Origin: Lepidodermella squamata
Lineage: Eukaryota > Gastrotricha
Length of the DNA: 64,000 nucleotides
Assembly: GCA_047495785.1 (NCBI GenBank)
Contig: JBLDXI010000018.1
Location: 62,001-126,000, forward strand
Direction of reading: 5' to 3'
Each line of letters opens with the position of its first letter. Position 1 is the stretch's first letter. The notes beneath the pieces are model-generated. The model ran no database searches, was not told the DNA's origin, and saw only the letters and a list, made by a program, of their open reading frames with translations. The position numbers and the translations under genes were made by a program. Positions 1-11,210 of the stretch are shown piece by piece.

Positions 1-1
1 C

Positions 2-115
2 AATGGATGGAAAGGCATCAAACTGATCCGATTCATTGACGCAAGTGTGGCTGTTTGCAGCTTCTTGACTGGCATGTCGATGCTTTTGTATTATGGTCAG
101 AAAATGCTGGAATGA
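2..115 (+). CDS. Cys-loop ligand-gated channel, C-terminal end only (partial)
   Basis: An open frame enters from the window edge and stops with TGA at 113-115. The last 37 codons contain RFIDASVAV, then a hydrophobic stretch and YYGQKMLE. This matches the M4 end of the two intact channel genes in this window (LRIADVSFSVAV ... GYYFSKMMG). It is therefore read as the last part of another pentameric ligand-gated ion channel, on the + strand and tail-to-tail with the pseudogene that follows. Everything upstream, including the ligand-binding domain and the pore helix, lies outside the window, so neither intactness nor ion selectivity can be judged. The alignment is short but the spacing to the C-terminus is the same as in the paralogues. 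Confidence 0.6.
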   Translation, partial: NGWKGIKLIRFIDASVAVCSFLTGMSMLLYYGQKMLE

Positions 116-373
116 AACTGGGCATTTGAGATGTGAGGTTATTTCCATACCGGAATAATTCAAATTTATTGTAAATCCTTTATACTTGGTGGAGTTTTGT
201 GAGTTTTGAGAGTCGCTTAGTCAAACAATTGTAAATAAATAATTGTTAAAGTTGCTTGACCGACAATTTTGTATTCGGAAAGGATTGCGAAAGGTAAAAT
301 TGAAGGCAACGGAAAGGTGGTAATACTGATTTAGGAACCATGAAGCTCAAACAATTCCTAGGCTCAACGCAAT
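116..373. other. intergenic, between convergent channel gene ends
   Basis: AT-rich sequence between the stop of the partial + strand channel and the end of the minus-strand pseudogene. An AATAAATAA run near 234-242 could be a polyadenylation signal for the + strand gene. No other feature is seen. Confidence 0.4.
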
Positions 374-1888
374 TCAAAGAGGATAAACCATAGCCTGCAC
401 ATAGTAAGCATCGACTATGGCTGTTGTGATAACTAGAAATGTCGGCAATACGAACATTTTTCATAGATCCTTTCTTTTTAAGGAGGTGCAATGATGCAGT
501 GTACGTGATGAACACATAGAAGCACAAAACAAGCCCTGCTACATATTTGAACGCCACAACATGAACGATGTAAACAGCCTCGGATGTTTGGGGTATGCTT
601 TCATAGACCATGGAAAGCAACATGGAGAACGACAGCACCAAAGCTACGCCAATTGCAGCTCGGCCCGGCGAATCCGGCGGCAAAACTAGGGTTGTGGCTT
701 GAAGGGTGTACAGCGAAATTAAGGGAAGGAAAAAATTAACAGCGTAATACTCCACGCGGCGTTTAAATTTTTAAATTAAACGCGGGATAGCACCATCAAA
801 AGTTTGATTTGTCACATTTACATACGCACAACCACAGCCCAGAAACGTCCAGATTTCTGTGTCGCCAACGAATAAATCCCTTGCGGATAGATCGACCTCG
901 GATGCTCGGAATCGACCTCGAATGCGATGCTGCATTCGTTAGTATCAAAGGGGAATCTGGCGAACGAAAAGTCGCAAGTGTTGTCTAATCGAAGAGTCAC
1001 CCAGGTATGCAGGCCGCCGTCGTAATAGAATGGCCATATGCTGATTTTTCCGTCAGGATTACTAGAAAAAAATAGGTACTGCAATGCCACGTATTCCTTT
1101 GGGATGAATTAAGAGTTTGGTGGGATTTCACCTTAATCATAATAAAAAGCTAAAATGAAAGCGGTTTTTTCGACTAATGTCCTCCTAGGTTCCAGGTCGA
1201 CTAGAGACACCCTGTGGGACAGTCTTCTTACTATAGCAACGAAAGCGTACAGTGAGATTCATTAGGTTTTAGTTTTATGAAGTCAATTGCTAAATTTGTC
1301 ACTAAGGTATAAACCTTTAGCAGTCACACACCTGAACAGCGGCGGTGATGTTATGAAAGCGTTCAGGTGGTATATTGGTGGAACCCAGTGTGCCCTCACA
1401 GGTTTTACCACTTCCAAATCCGGCAGAACGCCATTTTCAGCCAGTATCGTACAAAGTGTTTCGTTGTGAAGCAGGTCTTCGCAGGTCGGTGGTGGGCACG
1501 TTGTGTACCAAGAAGCCATGACTGTACCGAAAAGCGACATGCTAGAAGAACAAGTACGGAAACTGATCACAAAAAAGGCCAAATGTTCAGCTCTATTACC
1601 TCTGTTCAAGTTCATTTTATGCCCATGAATCGATCGAGAATTAGTGACACTTCAACTTCTATAGGAAGATTCTGCTTGATCAGCCAGTAATTGGGCAGAG
1701 TTGGGGATGATGCTTCAGGCTTCAGGGCAGAACTGGGCATAAGTTTCTTGAAGCGAAAAGTCATCACTGGGAATCAACGGGTAATTTGAAGCTTTCGTCG
1801 GAGCTATTAGAGATGTAAAGCTCAGCAATACAATGATTATCATTCCAACGGCTGCTGAAAGATATCCCCAGCGTTTTGCGTGACGCAT
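374..1888 (-). pseudogene. Cys-loop ligand-gated channel pseudogene
   Basis: Piecewise translation reproduces the whole architecture of the intact paralogues: a hydrophobic N-terminus from an ATG at 1888, FCPEA, RFMGI, CPPPTC, a Cys-loop (CDFSFARFPFDTNEC), M1-M3 and an M4 ending at a TGA (374-376). The two introns sit where they do in the paralogues. The frame is broken at least five times. A 7-bp tandem duplication (CTTCAGG twice, 1713-1726) shifts frame after FCPEA. An extra base in the T run at 1615-1618 creates an early stop. A frameshift with loss of about 9 residues lies near 895-910, after the Cys-loop. An in-frame TAA replaces part of the pre-M1 segment at 771-773. A deletion near 437 shifts M4. 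Several lesions are multi-base, so simple sequencing error is unlikely. A functional channel cannot be made from this copy. Confidence 0.88.
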
Positions 1889-1973
1889 TTGAACATTTCA
1901 TCGTAGCAATAGTTCTACATGACTGTTTGCTTAGCATTGATTTTAGGGTTCAGTTATGCTCTATTTAAGCTGC

Positions 1974-2301
1974 CACTAGGAAAAAAACTAGGTTTATTAG
2001 CTGATTTGTAGCTCGGAGCCAAAACTGAGTCGTCAATTTACATGCAAAAACACAGCTAATTAGAGGGACATAGGAGGGTTTATTAGCCTATCCCAGCTAT
2101 GACCCGAGCTAATTAGCTTGTCTTTCATTGTGAGACAAAATAAAGCAGTTTTAAGACAATGAAAATCTAGCTTATTAGCTAGCCAAGGCTAATAAACCCT
2201 CCTATGTCCCTCTAATTAGCTGTGTTTTTGCATGTAAATTGACGACTCAGTTTTGGCTCCGAGCTAAAAATCAGCTAATAAACCTAGTTTTTTTCCCAGT
2301 G
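1974..2301. mobile_element. 328-bp foldback/MITE-like inverted repeat
   Basis: The left arm (about 1974-2090) and right arm (about 2189-2301) are near-perfect reverse complements for over 100 bp. Both arms carry AATTAGCTGTGTTTTTGC or its complement. Outer ends read CACTAGG on the left and, reversed, CACTGGG on the right. The central 100 bp has no coding frame. This is the structure of a non-autonomous inverted-repeat element. No clear target-site duplication was found, so the family is not assigned. Confidence 0.85.
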
Positions 2302-2857
2302 TGAGCTTGGCGCAATACTTTATTTCCTGATCTCCAGAGAAGAACACGGGCTGTGGAAACCTGCTGGGTGTGGAAACATCTTACCGCAATGGGTCTGGTT
2401 TTGGCAAGGTCTGGCCGACAAAGATTGACCGGTTCACTGAGAAATTCGGTAAATCATAACACTAACTCGCTTTTTCTGTATTGTATTGCAGCGGTACACT
2501 ATACGCGATGCCCGAGGCTATATTCAGCCAAAAGTCGCGGGGAAACTCTGATGAGAAAGTCAAATAATACCGATAAGCGAGAGGTATTTAGTGATCAACT
2601 AAAGGATCAGGTTTCAACATTCTATTCAGTTTTTGCGAACAAACAGGAAAAAAGACCGGCTTGGTTATGCTGTATGCGTTGAGCTCATCGCATTTTAGAT
2701 ATTTGATTCGCAAATAGACATAGTTTCTTCAATAAAGCTAAAGAAAATGAAGGCTAAATTTTAAACTGTTCCCTCTATTTATTCCAGGTTTATCATTCAC
2801 CTCTCACACCACCCTCACTATAATCCTACTATCAGCAAACCCGCGAGCTGCTTCTCC
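2302..2857. other. intergenic, no gene seen
   Basis: Non-repetitive sequence between the inverted-repeat element and the end of gene A. Short frames exist on the + strand, but none has a splice context, a domain or a paralogue. Confidence 0.5.
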
Positions 2858-5101
2858 TTACGGGACACAAGCCTCGTTCTCGACCTTGGCACAGGTGTAC
2901 TCGATGCGGTGGGTGCCTCCACCGCTGCGTTTCAGTTGGAACTGTTGCAGGAACTTGTTATCCGGGCAAGTCGGGCGATGGCTGAGAAGGGAAAAAGTTT
3001 TCCCGTTCTGTTCATTTGCGTAGTCGGTCGCATGGCTAGTTGTTGTCACCTTACCCACAGCCTGAAAACAAATGTCTCTAATACATCAGCATTTTGAATT
3101 TTGAAATGCGCACCGTGCAGCAAGTGTAGCTGTAGCGAATTCTACCCTCGTTGACAAGCTTGTCATAATTTAGGACAAATTTGCCCATGACCTCGTTCGC
3201 ATTGCATTGGACGTTTTGCCTGTCGAGGAAATTGGCGTCACCATAAGAGGCGGGAGTCCACTCGGTCTGGACATCGCGGCACGACGAAGTGATGGGGGCA
3301 GCGCAGCACGTGTACGTGTACAGAAAGCCAGCAGGCCTGCTCAGTCCGAATGAAGTGATGTAGCTGCCGTCGGGACATTTGACGGGTAAATAACTAAGAA
3401 CCGAGGTTATCCCAAGAGTGCCGTCAGGGAACTCATAGGTTTTCAGGATGTCATTGGAGCACTTCTGGTACCACTTGGCAGCTACGTAAAAGCAATTTCA
3501 TTTGGTTATAGATAGTGGCTTTTCGACTTACTGCAAGATGCTGGCCAGGGTGTGATCGTGGCACAGGTGTATTCAAAGCGTATCATGCCTTTAGGTGTAT
3601 CGCGTTGTAGGTGCCACCTCTGCATGAGGTCACCGTTATCGCAGGCGACATAGTGACCTTTCAAGATTGAAATGAAGTGTCTGGGATCGTTTCCGAGTCT
3701 TTCAGCGTCGTAATCGGTTGTTAGCGCCTTAGTATTAACATTGTATTTGCCTTCAATCTGTATAAAAACACGAATCAGACAGATAAGATTCAGAGAAGAA
3801 TTGAAGAATCTTGGATGGCGCGGATGTGGATGGCACGGACACAACGCGGACACGCGATTGTCTGCGACAGCCCGCGGAAAAGACGCTAGTGGAGAGGCAT
3901 AAAGGAAGGAAATATCAGCAAGTTAGAGTTTATCGGGTGCAAACAGTCATTTTCCCGCGGAATGGAATTTTTACGGTGGATCTTTGCAGATCTTTGCTCC
4001 GAGTTCTTAGCAAATACAGAAAAACTGCCCGTGTACTCACGACCGTGTTCATATTTGGAACGTCTATTTATACGGTCATACATTCAAGAAAAGCGCTTCG
4101 TTATTTCCTGAAGCTAGAAAACAGTTATTTTATTCAACTCCTTGCAATAGATGCTGAGAGTTGACCCTTTCGCATTTTACTAAAGGGCTTTCGTGTAATA
4201 ATACTCTAGGTTCTAGGTGAGCTAAACATAGCTACAAAAAGCTAAAAGGCATGCAAAAAGTAGCAAATCTGTTTTTGAGAAGAAAATTATTACGCGAACC
4301 TTGATGGCGGTTGTAACTAGCTTCCAGTAGGCTACTTAGGACTAGGGAATTAATGCTGATTCCCTCTGACCAGGGGCAAACCATGGGCTGAAAAACTTAT
4401 TACTCCGAAGGTTCCCGGCGGTCTAGGCAGTCAGCATGCTCCCCAAAGACGAGAACCACCACGCAATTTATGGCTTACGGCTTCTATTGCTTTCTGAAGC
4501 ATAGTTCATCTACCGGGCATTGCGGGCATATAGATCAGATTCTAATCTATGCCCGCACTGTCCCGCACAAGTGTGAGTATTTTGAAGATACGGTGGATAC
4601 ATTTGGGCGTCACATCACCGATACTAACCTGGCAGCAAGTGTAGACATATTGTAGCTGTCCATCCGGCATGGTCTGTTTGAAGTCTTTCAGAACCTCATT
4701 GGCGTTGCACTTGATATCCTGTCTGTCTAGAAAAACGTAATCACCGCCACTCGTTGCCGTTTTGTCATTCACGACCTCTCGGCACTTTCCGACAGACGGG
4801 GCTTGGCAGCAAGTGAATAAAATACGCCCTGGGTCAACCCTTGACACGGTGAATTTCCAAGTCGACAAGTATTTGCCGTCGGGGCAGTAAACGCGTCGAT
4901 TGTTCAAATCGTACAAATCCATGTTGCCACCAGTCTCGGTGCTAAGCACTTCCTTCGAGCACACAACAGCCTGCGTAGTGTTGACAGTACTTTCTGAAAA
5001 GAAGGATTCGACATGAGCGAATGATGTTTTAAAATGGGTAAAAACCCACGACTATAGGCGATGCCCAAGGCCGCCGCAAGAACCGCCAGCCTAAAACTCA
5101 T
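2858..5101 (-). CDS. secreted cysteine-repeat protein, six repeats (gene A)
   Basis: Five exons: 5101-5050, 4993-4629, 3757-3532, 3481-3114 and 3061-2858; 404 residues. Exon 1 encodes a signal peptide (MSFRLAVLAAALGIAYS). The mature protein is six units of about 55-65 residues with a shared pattern: Cys, two residues, Gly or Asn, a hydrophobic-Trp/Phe stretch, then Tyr-x-Tyr-Thr-Cys-Cys. Units 2 and 5 carry DRQ(D/N)(I/V)(K/Q)CNANEV. Units 3 and 6 end in YTCA instead of YTCC, so the protein is a three-unit module repeated twice. Introns fall between units. All phases agree; intron 2 is 871 bp and the others about 50-56 bp. I do not recognise the family; an extracellular structural or matrix role is inference from the signal peptide and paired cysteines. 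It shares its upstream block with genes B and D. Confidence 0.85.
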
Positions 5102-5163
5102 TTTATTAAAAAGGTTTCAATTGACAGTGAAATATAAAACGAAAAAAGGAAAAATGAAAAGCT

Positions 5164-5303
5164 GATGCTTCGGCCGGTCGAGCTTCTTGAGGTTTCTTAT
5201 GACAAAGTTATTTTTATCCCGGCGACAACTGAGCAAACTTTCCACCGATGAACCAACGTGGTTGTGGGAGTAGAACGCAGCAATTGTTTGCTGGCAATAA
5301 CGG
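5164..5303 (-). promoter_or_regulatory. conserved promoter-proximal block of gene A
   Basis: Read on the minus strand, this stretch matches the upstream regions of genes B and D almost base for base over about 140 bp. Shared words are GCAAACAATTGCTGCGT, CTCAGTTGTCG and CTCGACCGGCCGAAGC. It ends 63 bp before the gene A ATG; in B and D the gap is 68 and 62 bp. Constant spacing suggests a core promoter with proximal enhancer sites, although recent duplication could also explain the identity. Confidence 0.7.
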
Positions 5304-5394
5304 TAAAATAATAAAAAATATTTTTTACATGTTAGCTTCCATTATTCCGTTAATAATTATTATTCACAACATAAATTTGGCATTACAGTACACT

Positions 5395-5628
5395 CTATAT
5401 ATCGTATATTTCGCCCTGTACCGATGCGAATTGCAAGAAAGTACGCAGCTTGCCTGATAGTGAATTATAGCTTTCGAGTGCAAGAAGCTGTCCGCCAATG
5501 TTGAGGTCAAAACGCTGCTGCAAGTAGTTTAGACCACATTTATTGACGAAGTACTTTACATCTGTTTCGTGCTCGACAAACTTCATCCAGGATCCGCATC
5601 TAGGAAAAAACCTGGTCCTTATCGGCAA
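5395..5628 (-). pseudogene. relic exon of a duplicated gene (FDLNI family)
   Basis: The minus-strand frame contains LQQRFDLNIGGQLLAL. The Gln-x-x-x-x-x-Phe-Asp-Leu-Asn-Ile core also occurs at 12250-12395 (GFDLNIAEL) and 17331-17670 (GFDLNIDVF), on the same strand. The piece has no convincing start or flanking exon and sits just upstream of the gene A promoter block, as the 17 kb copy does for gene D. Most likely a decayed exon carried along in duplicated units. The original function is unknown. Confidence 0.4.
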
Positions 5629-6567
5629 TCTTCGGGTTTAACGAATTCATCCATATATTCTCTCAGCGAAATTACCAAAAACTAAGCGCTGCGCCGAAAC
5701 GACGTGTCACGGTGGAATTATCAACTCTTCGGACGGGGCTTCGGTTCGGTTCGGGGTGTATCTGAATTTCGGAGCTCTGAGCTAATTTAAACCTGGATAA
5801 ACCTGGAATAAATAACGGGAAATGTAGCCTTTATTTTCTTAATAGTCATCGAATCGTTTAAACGCATGATAAAATAGTGTAAAGTTTTGGTGCCATGAAA
5901 AAACCTTTTCTAGCCGCCTTTTCTAGGCTTGCCGCAGTCTCAAAAGCGTTCGACAATGTGAGACCCCTTGATCCTATGGCAGGCGAGGGCCGCGATGGTG
6001 GTTTTTAAAGCAAGAATATTTTCTTATTTTTTATAACGCCAAATGGTTGCCAAACCTATTGCTTTTAACGAAAAAATGATCGTTTTGCCTGCTCGCGGGC
6101 GTGGTCACATAATGAAAGGCTCTTTCGAGACAATTGTAATTTTTCTAGTGATTCTATGACAGTTAGCAAGGATGTGAATATTCCGGATGAAGAGTAATCG
6201 ATTATAGGAAGGACATACACACGGTAGGCTTCAAGTCTGAAGAAGTATTCGTAAAGGCTCTACAATAAATCAATCCACATAGTCTAAGACATTTTGTTTT
6301 AAGGTTATCGCAGTGAATTCTGAAGTCTAATTTTTCTATCACCAATTATACCTAAATCACGAGCAAAATCAACAACGTCAATCTCTTGCGTACCATAGTA
6401 ACAACGTACGATAGTTAAAATTAAATTTGCAGATCAAACGTGCAAGACAATACATGACACTATCAAATATAGTCTTTGAAATAATGCTACAACCACTAAA
6501 TCCGTCTTAAATATCCGGTCAATTATCGCCTTATTATCGCCACGATCAGTCCTATGCAGGGATTTGA

Positions 6568-6710
6568 AATTGACTTGACTTGACTTGAGCCCTTTTTTGA
6601 ACGACTTGACTTGACTTGTGACTTGAAATTTCATGGGGGGAATGGACTTGACTTGACTTGGCCTAATGGTTGAATTGATGTCAAGTCACATCAGGTCATT
6701 TCAAGTCAAA
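6568..6710. repeat. TTGAC-rich degenerate tandem repeat
   Basis: Repeated TGACTTGACTTGACTTG words from about 6570 to 6660, followed by the reverse-complement-like words CAAGTCA and CATCAGGTCATTTCAAGTC to about 6707. The stretch could fold into a loose hairpin. Simple low-complexity DNA with no coding evidence. Confidence 0.75.
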
Positions 6711-7019
6711 AAGTTGATTTACCCCCGGTTCCAACTGCAAATTCGACGAAGTCGGCGAAAAAACACCAAGTCCGTTTTTATCCCCTGGTTGCGCAATTAA
6801 TGTTGGGGGCTGCACGAAACTAATGGTGACCTGGAATTGAGCGGCAAGGTTGAAGACCCTCGTTGCCGGCGATATTCACCTCTAACACTGCTCGGCAACT
6901 CCGCGGGCCTTTACTGTATAATAACATCGTATGATGATTTTGCAGTGTGAACGAACATTGCAACGCTTAATTCCAGTGGAGCATTGCGCGAAGTACTGGG
7001 GGTAATGAGGGGTATCGTA

Positions 7020-7132
7020 CCCCCAGTTCTGCAGGCAAAGGTGGATGAAACCCAAAAGACCACAGGGGGGACCTTTTGGTCATAAAATGTGAGCCCAAAA
7101 ATACCCCCTAGTTCGAGGATCCTACTTCGCGT
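7020..7132. repeat. dispersed repeat copy 1 (GGATCCTACTTCG family)
   Basis: Segment containing GGCAAAGGTGGA, a run of Gs, CATAAAATG, CCCAAAAATACCCCC and GAGGATCCTACTTCG. The same ordered words occur at about 22741-22854. The two copies are diverged, with small indels, and lie outside genes. This marks a dispersed repeat; element ends cannot be set from two copies. Confidence 0.6.
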
Positions 7133-7286
7133 ACTGTTGTGGAGTACGAAGGCGGTCAATCTGAGTCTGCCTATATTCATTACTTGATTCCCAAATTAAG
7201 CTGTTGCCGGATCTGGACTTCAGGTTCTGCCATGCGATGATCGACGAGGTTCCTGTGACGGGGAACTCCCCGTTGTCACGGGTCGC

Positions 7287-7352
7287 CTTCGTTCGTTCGT
7301 TCGTCGTTCGTCGTTCGTTCGTCGTTCGTCGTTCGTCGGTCTGTCGGTCGTC
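7287..7352. repeat. TTCG/TCG microsatellite
   Basis: Alternating GTTCGTTCG and TCGTCG units for about 65 bp, drifting into TCGGTCTGTCGG. Simple sequence repeat. Confidence 0.85.
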
Positions 7353-8156
7353 AAGGAGGATAGTGGGGAACCTATAAAAAATAGCGGTGTAGTCACAGTT
7401 ACCCCATGCAGGCTGTATTCCGCTGTTAGGTGTATCGTGAAGGAGGATAGTGGTGTACGTAAAAAAAACAGACTGTCCAACTGTCTCACAACCATCGACT
7501 ATTGCTTATTGCTATTACTGAAGAAGGATGTAAAAGGCGTGTTCAAGATTGCCACACGGCGACGTGCGAACATCTTCACGCCATCTTCACGCTCTCCATG
7601 TAACGTGCTATTCGTATAGCACCAACATCAGACGACGAATCTACACGGTAACATACTACAGCCCTGTGCAGTCGCCAACCGATGCCGCGTGCGCTGTGCC
7701 GCTGTCGATAACCGCGTTGTGCGCATGACATCAGCGCGCAGCATCCGATGACATGCTGACTCTCGTGACATGGCGTCATAAATCGTCTATCACCTGTTTT
7801 CAATCTTCCAATGAAAAGTTCCCGGACGTATGCAATTCGTACTATTTTAGCATGTACGACTGGCAACTTTTGACCTGAGACTAACGGCAATAGCACATTC
7901 CCAGACCCGCTCACGTTTTCGTGAAAACATTTACGCTATGCGCTATGCATGTGCGCTATTTTTACCGAATAACAAGCAAATCTTACTACCACGTAGATAT
8001 TCAAATTCGTGATTTGTAGCTTGAATTGAAGCCCACCTGAGCAACGATGCATTAACTTGCAAGTCCATCAGCTCGGCCTGCGTGATATGGACCCTGATGC
8101 CAATATGTGTAGGTGGCGCTTACGGAATGACTCTCAAATGAATGATCATCTCCATC

Positions 8157-8186
8157 CCGTCGTCGCCGTCGTCGCCGTCGTCGCGC
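8157..8186. repeat. CGTCGC microsatellite
   Basis: Short run of GTCGTCGCC units, about 30 bp. Confidence 0.75.
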
Positions 8187-9939
8187 ATGGGTGACACGAT
8201 GGTTATTTCGGACACCCTTCGGTCACTATTTTATTTTGAGGTAGAAACGGTCTAAAAATGGAGCATTTGGAACAGAAGTTCCCATTTTTTTGCGCTCATT
8301 AACTTTGATACCAATAAAATCTGCGTAAAATGGGAACTGCAGTGATCTCGGATTATTGAATATAGAGCCTTTGATTTGTCAGAAAGGCCACAGATTTAGC
8401 TAATCCTAAATTGTTTCCTAATGTTATCGAATAATTAGGAAATTATTAGGAACTTTCTGAGTATTTAGGTCCCCCAAGACCCAAGAGCCAAAACTATCCA
8501 AGGGCCTCAGCTATTAAACTTAGGCTTCTCGATTTGTATGGGGATGCGTTTCAGGGCCAGCAGCAAAACGCACATTTTCAGGCCCTCCTACGTTACGGCT
8601 CTGTGTGCGCTCCTATTGGCCAGCTCATTTTGAACTTGAATCAAAGGGCAATCTATGAATTTCACGTCGGCTTTTACACCAAAATGAAGTCAATTTAATT
8701 CTCTATTGATTGAATATAGATGTTTTACGATTAAAATGTGAGTATGAAACATTTGACTTGCAGAATTCTTACTCGGTGGTGCGCTCGCGAGGTCACCCGC
8801 CCAAATTTTTCAGTGCACGTTAAACTTTTTCCATTTCAATTTTTCGAGCGAGAACCCTATATTCAATCGATAGATGATTAACATATCTTCATTTTGGCAT
8901 AAAAACCGACACGAAAATTCCAAGTTACTCCTTGACAACGTCGCGCGCGGTAAAATTAGCGATAAACAACAGTGCGCAGTTTGGGTTAAAATTGATTTAG
9001 TTGTGCACGCGCGCACTTACGGCGCGCATGTGTTGCGTAACAGTGTGCGCGAAATGGCCGGCAAATAGGAGCACGCGCAGAGCCGTATCGTAGGCGAGCC
9101 TGATAATGTGCTCCGTTTGGTGTTTAAGTTTTAAACTGTTAAACCGCTTAAGGAAAACACTGTATAAACTTTCAACTTCGAAATTTTAAAGGAACAATTG
9201 GTGAATGACCAATGTTTCGAACCGGCTTCATCACTGCTATTCGAAGAACAAAAGCGGTGAGGTTGCCGCATTTATATTTGATTCGCGGATAGACAGACGT
9301 GAGGGCGAAAGATCTGATCGGAAACATCACACGGAATAGATCAATTCAGAGCAATACCATTCCCAGTGTCATTATTTCGTTATTTTTCATTCAGAGGTAG
9401 TGAGATATTCAAATCGATATTCAGTCTAGAAAAAGCCCTTGATATTCATTTTTTATTTCTTAACTCTTCTGACAGCTCGACATTTTGGTCATAAAGAGGC
9501 TTTACTCAAATCTATTCAAGAAATTGATTGATGAATAAGCAAGATTCTTAGTTCGAAGTTGTTAAGCCTTTTATTCGTATGATTAACTCAGCTCATCAGC
9601 TCGCATTGGGATGTTTTAGGTCATTGGCTTTGTCAAGCATCTAGCCTTTCTTGTGTTCAACTTTGAGAAGGGAAATATTATCGTAAATGCTATGAGGATT
9701 CACATTCTAAATACAATACCATGGTAAAGGGGCAAGAAAAACATAAGACCTCATTTTTTGTTCGATATCTTCAGATCACGCAATGAAAATTCAAAATTCA
9801 AATGTGGCACATTAAGATCAACCCATTAAAGAGCAGATCTCCAAATAATAAGATGGATCAAGGAAAACGTGGCACATGGCTCATTTCTACGAAGTCGTGT
9901 CGAAGTAGTTCGCACCGACTGATCACAGCGCTCCTGCTC

Positions 9940-11210
9940 CTAGTTTATCATTTTTGCAAAATAATAGCCGTCAACCACAACGCTAATCAAAATCACACAA
10001 CACATGAAAACAATATCAGCTATTCGCAAATATTTCAGGGATTTCTTATGCTCGATGAAATGAGCAGATACAGCAAAGGTAACCAATTCGTAAAAACTCA
10101 ACACAAGCCCCATCGTAAACTTGAAAGTCACAATATTCACAAGGTAAATCGGCTCAGAAGTTCTCGGGATGTTGCTGAAAACCAGCGACAAAATGACAGA
10201 AAACGCTAGAACTAGAGTGACGCCAATACTAGCGCGATCAGGAACATCAGGGGTCATGATCAAAACAGAAATTTGGAGTAGATACAACGCAATAACGGGT
10301 AGAAAGATATTAGCCGTAAAATAGTCAGGCCTTCTTCTAAATTTGACCGGGAATATGAGGCGTGGTACCTTGGTATCATCACCGGACTGCCCTGTATGTG
10401 TTGACTGAGCTTCTCCAGAGCCTTCGAAGGCCCAAATATCGGTATCGCCTATAAAGCTCGCCTTTGCTCCAGCATCAATCTCAAAATCAGTAATATTGTA
10501 CCGAACAAGTTCCGCGTTGTCATCGCTGTCAAGGATAATGGAGCACTCAAGCGTGTCGAAAGGAAACTTCGTGAATGAGAATCTATCGCAGTTAGTATCG
10601 ATTCGAACAAAATCGTTCGCTACGAATGTGCTGTCCCAAAATGGGTAGACGTAGACTTTTTGTTGATCGGAGCTGCGATAGCACAAATTTTCGAAATGAA
10701 ATTCAGTAAAAACCCCAGCCTACTAAAGTATAGGTCGTGGATCGTACATAGCATTTACGTGGCAGAATTGAGGCAGCCACGATGTTCCGACTGGTCGCTG
10801 AATTTTAATTTGGTCTCGATTCGGACGCTTGTCCAGACCTTCGCAAAGTTGTTCATCGTTGTAAAGATCCATGCATGTTGGATTGGGGCACGTGGATCGC
10901 CACAAAAAGCTGAACAGTAGGAACAGGGATAGGCTATAGAAAACAAGAAATAAGCGAAGAACCAGAAACAATTGTTTCACCTCTGTTTGAGGTCGTCGAT
11001 GCCCATGAAGCGAAAAAGTGTCAGTTGAACTTCGACGACCAATGGTTGGCCTTTTTTCACGAACCACGCAGTTGGCATTGAAAACGTTGCAGCTTCTGGG
11101 CAAAACAAGTCGAATGCTTTCTCTAAGATCGTTTCATTCAGCGTATCATCGATAGCCGAAAATGGAGCTATGACATTAGCGATACTAAAAAGCAGAGCTG
11201 TAACGCGCAT
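9940..11210 (-). CDS. Cys-loop ligand-gated ion channel subunit (gene 2)
   Basis: Three exons: 11210-10981, 10933-10724 and 10672-9940 (introns 47 and 51 bp); 390 residues. Exon sizes 2 and 3 (210 and 733 bp) equal those of the 20 kb paralogue. An N-terminal signal sequence is followed by a ligand-binding domain with SWLPQF, the Trp-x-Pro-Asp region of the family, and FPFD between Cys175 and Cys190. Then come M1, M2 (DRASIGVTLVLAFSV, conserved 9' Leu), M3 and M4. Pore residues (Asp at -1', no Pro-Ala-Arg) suggest cation selectivity; this is inference. There is no vicinal Cys pair in loop C, so it is not an alpha-type acetylcholine subunit. Oddities are a 14-residue Cys-loop instead of 13, extra conserved Cys (FCPEA, CPNPTC, QLC) and an M3-M4 linker of only about 15 residues. 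The ligand is unknown. Confidence 0.9.

Larger units (their letters stand above)
5629..9939. other. long intergenic region, repeats only
   Basis: Over 4 kb with no supportable gene. It holds the TTGAC-rich repeat, a dispersed repeat with GGATCCTACTTCG, and TTCG and CGTCGC microsatellites, listed separately. Short frames are not supported by paralogy or splice sites. Confidence 0.5.

Noticed and set aside
2353-2682. 109-codon + strand frame upstream of the gene A end
   Set aside because: No start context, no similarity to any other protein here, and low-complexity intergenic surroundings.
7260-7360. TTCG run considered as a CRISPR-like or regulatory array
   Set aside because: Unit length is 3-4 bp without spacers; it is a simple microsatellite.
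9190-9260. GGTTCGAAAC-like word suggesting a tRNA T-loop
   Set aside because: Flanks do not fold into acceptor, D and anticodon stems; no tRNA could be supported.
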